Positions 22,768 to 26,290 of a stretch of 26,290 nucleotides of DNA are shown here, piece after piece. This DNA is from Bacilli bacterium (GTDB lineage: Bacteria > Bacillota_I > Bacilli_A > RFN20 > CAG-826): NCBI GenBank assembly GCA_016302065.1, contig JAEDOI010000014.1:1-26290 (forward strand). Direction: 5' to 3'. Both the position numbers and the translations under genes were made by a program. Below the pieces are notes generated by a model. It ran no database searches. It saw only the letters and a list, made by a program, of their open reading frames with translations, and was not told the DNA's origin. Numbering within the stretch: position 1 is the stretch's first letter; each line of letters begins with the position of its first letter.

Positions 22768-23859
22768 ATGAAAAAGATATTAATTTGTTCGGATTCTTTT
22801 AAAGGAACGCTATCTAGCAAGGAAATTTCATTAATTGCTAATTCATTAGTTAATGACAAATATAAAAAACATATTGATTTATCATCTCTTTTAATTGCAG
22901 ATGGGGGAGAAGGAAGCTTAGAAGCATTTAAGTCAATTGTTAATGGAAAATATGAATTTATTGATACAATTGATGCAGAAAATAATAAAATAATAGCTCC
23001 ATATTTACTATTTGATAATGATAAAGCTATTATTGAAGTTAGCAAAGTAATTGGTTTACCTTTAATCAAAAATAGTATAGAAAAAACAAAAAGAACTACA
23101 AAAGGCTTAGGTATTTTAATTAAGGATGCAATTAAAAAAGGTGCAAAAACAATATACATTTGCTTAGGTGGAAGTTCTACAAATGATTTTGGAATTGGTA
23201 TGGTTGAAGAACTTGGTTTTAAAGTTAATAATAAAACGAATTTAGTAGCAAATGATTTACAATCGATTAATGATTTTGATGATTCTAAACTAATTGAATT
23301 GATTAAAGATGTAAAATTTATTGGACTTAGCGATGTTACAAATCCTTTAATTGGGAAAAATGGTGCAACATATGTTTTTGGGCCTCAAAAAGGTTATAAT
23401 TTTGAAGAATTATCTCAATTAGAAAATGGAATGTGTCATATAAATTCTCTATTAAAATTAAAAAAACACATTGATTTGTCAACTATTTCAGGAAGTGGAG
23501 CTGCCGGAGGAATTGGAGGATGCATTTTTTCTTTATTAAATGGTGAACTTAAAAGTGGAATAGATACTTTGTTGGAACTTGCTAATTTTAATGAAATTAT
23601 AAAAGATAAAGATTATATAATTACTGGAGAAGGATCATTTGATAACCAATCTTTAAATGGCAAAGTAATTAGTGGAATTTTAAAATATGTTGATAAAAAT
23701 AAACTTGTTATTATTTGTGGAAAAAGCAAAATAGATGATAAATCATATCGAATTTTAGAAACTTCTAATGGAATCAGTGATTTTAATTATATAAAAGCAA
23801 ATGCTAAAGAAATGTATAAAAATACTTTAGATGAATTCTTTAAATCAATTATAGAGTAG
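22768..23859 (+). CDS. glxK: Glycerate kinase, GarK/GlxK type
   Basis: A 363-residue cytosolic glycerate kinase of the GarK family, which phosphorylates D-glycerate (usually to 2-phosphoglycerate) with ATP. Family landmarks run in order: DSFKGTLSSKE (9-19), ADGGEGSLEAF (44-54), TKGLGILI (111-118), LGGSSTNDFGIGM (133-145), SDVTNPLIGKNGATYVFGPQKG (187-208), SGSGAAGGIGG (about 242-252) and ITGEGSFDNQSLNGK (285-299). Complete length. It feeds glycerate from sugar-acid or serine breakdown into glycolysis. There is no neighbour from the same pathway. Its start codon lies right after a promoter without SD. Confidence 0.93.
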   Translation: MKKILICSDSFKGTLSSKEISLIANSLVNDKYKKHIDLSSLLIADGGEGSLEAFKSIVNGKYEFIDTIDAENNKIIAPYLLFDNDKAIIEVSKVIGLPLIKNSIEKTKRTTKGLGILIKDAIKKGAKTIYICLGGSSTNDFGIGMVEELGFKVNNKTNLVANDLQSINDFDDSKLIELIKDVKFIGLSDVTNPLIGKNGATYVFGPQKGYNFEELSQLENGMCHINSLLKLKKHIDLSTISGSGAAGGIGGCIFSLLNGELKSGIDTLLELANFNEIIKDKDYIITGEGSFDNQSLNGKVISGILKYVDKNKLVIICGKSKIDDKSYRILETSNGISDFNYIKANAKEMYKNTLDEFFKSIIE

Positions 23860-23864
23860 ATAAT

Positions 23865-23899
23865 TACAATTGTTTTTTTAAACACATTTGTATTTTTTT
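23865..23899 (+). terminator. Imperfect terminator after glycerate kinase
   Basis: A 9-bp stem with one T-T mismatch (23865-23873 with 23884-23892) is followed by T7. It is weaker than the others in the window. Confidence 0.5.
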
Positions 23900-23908
23900 A
23901 TTTTTATA

Positions 23909-23937
23909 TTTAAAAATAATGCTTTAAATAGTATAAT
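23909..23937 (+). promoter_or_regulatory. Promoter of nfnAB
   Basis: TTTAAA (23909-23914), a 17-base spacer and TATAAT (23932-23937). The leader is about 20 bases and contains AAGGAG at 23950-23955. Confidence 0.6.
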
Positions 23938-23964
23938 TTTAAATGTTTGAAGGAGAGAATCTTT

Positions 23965-24810
23965 ATGTTCAAAATTGTAAAAAAACAAATTTTCAATCCA
24001 ACAGAAACTTTAATGGAAATTGAAGCCCCATTTATTGCAAAAAAAGCATTACCTGGCCAATTTATCATTTTAAGAGCAAAGGAAGATAGCGAAAGAATTC
24101 CTTTAACTGTTGGTGGTACTGATCCTGAAAAAGGAACTGTTACTATTATTTTCCAAATCGTTGGTGCATCAACTTACAAATTAAATCAACTTGAAGAAGG
24201 TGATTATTTACACGACTTCGTTGGTCCATTAGGAAAACCAACTGAAATTACTGGTGAAAATGTTTGTGTTATTGGTGGTGGTCTTGGTGTTGCTATTGCT
24301 TACCCAATTGCTAAAGCTTTTCATGATGCTGGTAAGAAAGTTACTTCTATTGCTGGTTTTAGAAACAAAGATTTAGTTATCTTAAGCAAAGAATTTGAAG
24401 AAGCAAGTGATAAATTTATTCCATGTTCAGATGATGGCAGTTATGGTACAAAAGGTGTTGTCACTCTTCCACTTGAAGAAATGTTAAAGAGTGGAGTTAA
24501 ATTTGATAAAGTTATTTCAATTGGTCCTGTTATCATGATGAAATTTGTTACCGCTGTTTGTAAAAAATATGGCGTACCAGAATGTGTATGTTCTATGAAT
24601 CCAATTATGATCGATGGAACTGGTATGTGTGGATGCTGTAGATTAACAGTTGGTGGAAAAACTATGTTTGCATGTGTTGATGGTCCTGACTTTAATGCTT
24701 ATGAAGTTGACTTTGAAGAAGCAATGCAAAGAGGAACAATGTATAAAGGCTTTGAAAAGAAAGCTTATGATGAAGCTAAATGTAACCTTTTCAAAAAGGA
24801 GGTTAAATAA
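23965..24810 (+). CDS. nfnA: NfnA: FAD/[2Fe-2S] subunit of NADH-dependent ferredoxin:NADP+ oxidoreductase
   Basis: A 281-residue flavoprotein of the ferredoxin-NADP reductase/DHODH-electron-transfer type. Residues 1-95 are the FAD-binding barrel, with RIPLTVGG near 47-54. Residues 95-210 are the nucleotide-binding fold, with VIGGGLGVAIAYPIA. The C-terminal MCGCCRLTV segment and a following Cys (FACVDG) bind [2Fe-2S]. With NfnB it forms the NfnAB complex, which couples NADPH, ferredoxin and NAD+ by electron bifurcation and balances redox cofactors in anaerobes. The start at ATG 23965 is chosen over an in-frame TTG at 23947, because AAGGAG lies between them at good spacing. C-ending codons suggest high expression. 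It is separated from nfnB by two bases. Confidence 0.9.
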   Translation: MFKIVKKQIFNPTETLMEIEAPFIAKKALPGQFIILRAKEDSERIPLTVGGTDPEKGTVTIIFQIVGASTYKLNQLEEGDYLHDFVGPLGKPTEITGENVCVIGGGLGVAIAYPIAKAFHDAGKKVTSIAGFRNKDLVILSKEFEEASDKFIPCSDDGSYGTKGVVTLPLEEMLKSGVKFDKVISIGPVIMMKFVTAVCKKYGVPECVCSMNPIMIDGTGMCGCCRLTVGGKTMFACVDGPDFNAYEVDFEEAMQRGTMYKGFEKKAYDEAKCNLFKKEVK

Positions 24811-24812
24811 TT

Positions 24813-26243
24813 ATGTATAAAGAATATAAACCAAATATGGCTCCATTTAAAAACCCAATGCCATCTCAAGATCCTAAAGTAAGAGCCCATAATTTTAAAG
24901 AAGTTGCTGAAGGATATACAGCAGAAATGGCTATCGATGAAGCCAAAAGATGTTTAGGATGTCCAACAAAACCATGTGTTGCTCATTGTCCTGTTAATAT
25001 TAATATTCCAGATTTCATTCACGAAGTTGCTTTAGGTAATTTTGAAAAAGCATATGAAATCATTTCTGAATCAAGCAGTTTACCAGCTGTTTGTGGTAGA
25101 GTTTGTCCTCAAGAATCACAATGTGAAGGAAAATGTACAAGAGGTATTGGAATTGATCCAGTAACTAAGAAGAAGAAAGAACCAGTTGCTATTGGTAGAC
25201 TTGAAAGATTTGTTGCTGACTATCATAATGCTCATGCTACAGGTGAAATTGTAAAACCTGCTTCAAATGGTCATAAAGTAGCAGTTATCGGAAGTGGTCC
25301 AAGTGGACTTACTTGTGCTGGTGATTTAGCAAAACTTGGTTATGAAGTAACAATTTTTGAAGCTTTACACCTTGCTGGTGGTGTTCTTGTTTATGGAATT
25401 CCTGAATTCAGACTTCCAAAATCAATCGTTCAAAAAGAAGTTGATAATTTAAAAGCTTTAGGTGTTAAAATTGAAACAAATATGGTTATCGGAAGAGTTA
25501 TTTCTATCGATGAACTCCAAAAAGAATATGGATTCGAAGCTATCTTTATCGGTAGTGGTGCTGGACTTCCTCGTTTTATGGGAATTCCTGGTGAAAACCT
25601 TAAAGGTGTTTACTCAGCAAACGAATTCTTAACAAGAACTAACTTAATGAAAGCTTATCTTGATGATAGTGAAACTCCAATTCAACATGCTAAAAATGTT
25701 GCTGTTGTTGGTGGAGGTAACGTCGCAATGGATGCTGCAAGAAGTGCATTAAGACTTGGTGCCGAACATGTTTACATTGTCTATCGTAGAAGTTTAGAAG
25801 AACTTCCAGCAAGAAAAGAAGAAGTTGAACATGCTATGGAAGAAGGCATTGAATTTAAATTATTAAACAATCCTGTCGAAATTATTGGTGACCCAGAAAC
25901 TCATTTAGTTTCAAAAATGAAAGTTGAAAAGATGGAACTTGGTGAACCAGATGCAGCTGGAAGAAGAAGACCAGTTGGAACAGGAACATTCGAAGAACTT
26001 GATGTCGACTGTGTTATTATTTCAATTGGAACAAGTCCAAACCCACTTATTAAACATACAACAGAAGGATTAGAAACTAATGCTCATGGATGTATCGTTA
26101 CAAAAGATGAAAGTGGATTAACTAGTAGAGTTGGTGTATATGCTGGTGGTGATGCTGTTACAGGTGCTGCTACAGTTATTCTTGCTATGGGAGCTGGAAA
26201 GCACGCTGCTAAAGCAATTGATGAATACATCAAAACTAAATAA
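24813..26243 (+). CDS. nfnB: NfnB: large, GltD-like subunit of NfnAB
   Basis: A 476-residue iron-sulfur flavoprotein of the glutamate synthase small-chain family. The N-terminal part (about 48-110) has two Cys clusters, CLGCPTKPCVAHCPV and CGRVCPQESQCEGKC, for two [4Fe-4S] centres. GSGPSGLTCAGDLA starts the FAD domain near 159. GGGNVAMDAARSALRLGA (about 300) starts the NADPH domain. SIGTSPNP and GVYAGGDAVTGAATV close the FAD site. In NfnAB this subunit holds the bifurcating FAD and serves NADPH and ferredoxin. No gltB large subunit is nearby, and the direct pairing with nfnA supports NfnB rather than glutamate synthase. AAGGAGG at the end of nfnA is its SD. Confidence 0.93.
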   Translation: MYKEYKPNMAPFKNPMPSQDPKVRAHNFKEVAEGYTAEMAIDEAKRCLGCPTKPCVAHCPVNINIPDFIHEVALGNFEKAYEIISESSSLPAVCGRVCPQESQCEGKCTRGIGIDPVTKKKKEPVAIGRLERFVADYHNAHATGEIVKPASNGHKVAVIGSGPSGLTCAGDLAKLGYEVTIFEALHLAGGVLVYGIPEFRLPKSIVQKEVDNLKALGVKIETNMVIGRVISIDELQKEYGFEAIFIGSGAGLPRFMGIPGENLKGVYSANEFLTRTNLMKAYLDDSETPIQHAKNVAVVGGGNVAMDAARSALRLGAEHVYIVYRRSLEELPARKEEVEHAMEEGIEFKLLNNPVEIIGDPETHLVSKMKVEKMELGEPDAAGRRRPVGTGTFEELDVDCVIISIGTSPNPLIKHTTEGLETNAHGCIVTKDESGLTSRVGVYAGGDAVTGAATVILAMGAGKHAAKAIDEYIKTK

Positions 26244-26263
26244 ATAGAAATTTATTAACAAGT

Positions 26264-26289
26264 AAAGCATGGAATATCCATGCTTTTTT
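26264..26289 (+). terminator. Terminator of nfnAB
   Basis: A 10-bp perfect stem (26264-26273 with 26277-26286), loop ATA, followed by a T run at the window edge. Confidence 0.88.
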
Positions 26290-26290
26290 G

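Noticed and set aside
23947..23964. TTG as the start of nfnA
   Set aside because: The SD AAGGAG lies inside the extra codons, so the ATG at 23965 is the start.
1..26290. Defence island, prophage, transposon or CRISPR array
   Set aside because: No transposase, integrase, phage structural gene, direct-repeat array or restriction gene was seen. The macrodomain and DUF5677-like genes alone do not make such a case.

Overview
The window is very A+T-rich chromosomal DNA from a low-GC Gram-positive bacterium. It is probably an anaerobic, gut-type member of the Bacilli near the Erysipelotrichales / RF39 / Mollicutes-like lineages. This placement is inferred from three things: strong Shine-Dalgarno (SD) sites at many internal genes, an electron-bifurcating NfnAB pair, and a ClpB without its N-terminal domain, as in mollicutes. 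The standard genetic code fits, because conserved proteins are full length with tryptophan read from TGG. TAA is by far the commonest stop; TGA ends only one annotated long gene. I see no rRNA, tRNA, CRISPR array, insertion sequence or prophage.

Layout. 1-2234: a terminator from an upstream gene, a helical protein of unknown function (perhaps DUF5677-like) and a small four-helix membrane protein. 2279-4092: a Cof-type HAD phosphatase and a macrodomain protein with a C-terminal helical domain. 4122-5113: a minus-strand lipoprotein behind a structured leader that may encode a 27-residue peptide. 5114-7121: an iron-type alcohol dehydrogenase and a convergent histidine phosphatase. 7244-12386: a potassium-uptake operon (two TrkA-type subunits and TrkH) continuing into a small membrane protein and SurE, then an M18 aminopeptidase. 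12485-15223: three multi-pass proteins, two resembling the YwaF/TMEM164 family, then a glutathione-peroxidase-type enzyme. 15305-17346: two more four-helix proteins around a membrane-anchored repeat protein. 17495-20357: uridine kinase (minus) and CIRCE-controlled ClpB (plus). 20423-23859: a secreted alpha/beta hydrolase fused to a membrane domain (minus), divergent from glycerate kinase (plus). 23965-26243: NfnA and NfnB.

The most striking pattern is regulatory. Seven genes that begin transcription units (154, 2296, 7121 minus, 7244, 12485, 18118 minus, 22768) have no SD. Instead they have a -10 box ending only 6-8 bases before ATG, in six cases of the extended TGN type, so their mRNAs should start at or next to the AUG. 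Genes inside operons and several highly expressed genes have clear SD sites. Leaderless initiation therefore seems to be a routine second mode here.

Other points to follow up are the leader peptide and competing hairpins before the lipoprotein gene, the family of small 'FAP(V/I)A' four-helix proteins, the three-gene YwaF-like operon with one member lacking the presumed active residues, and the hydrolase-membrane fusion. Functions of conserved enzymes rest on visible motifs; those of the membrane proteins are mostly unknown.
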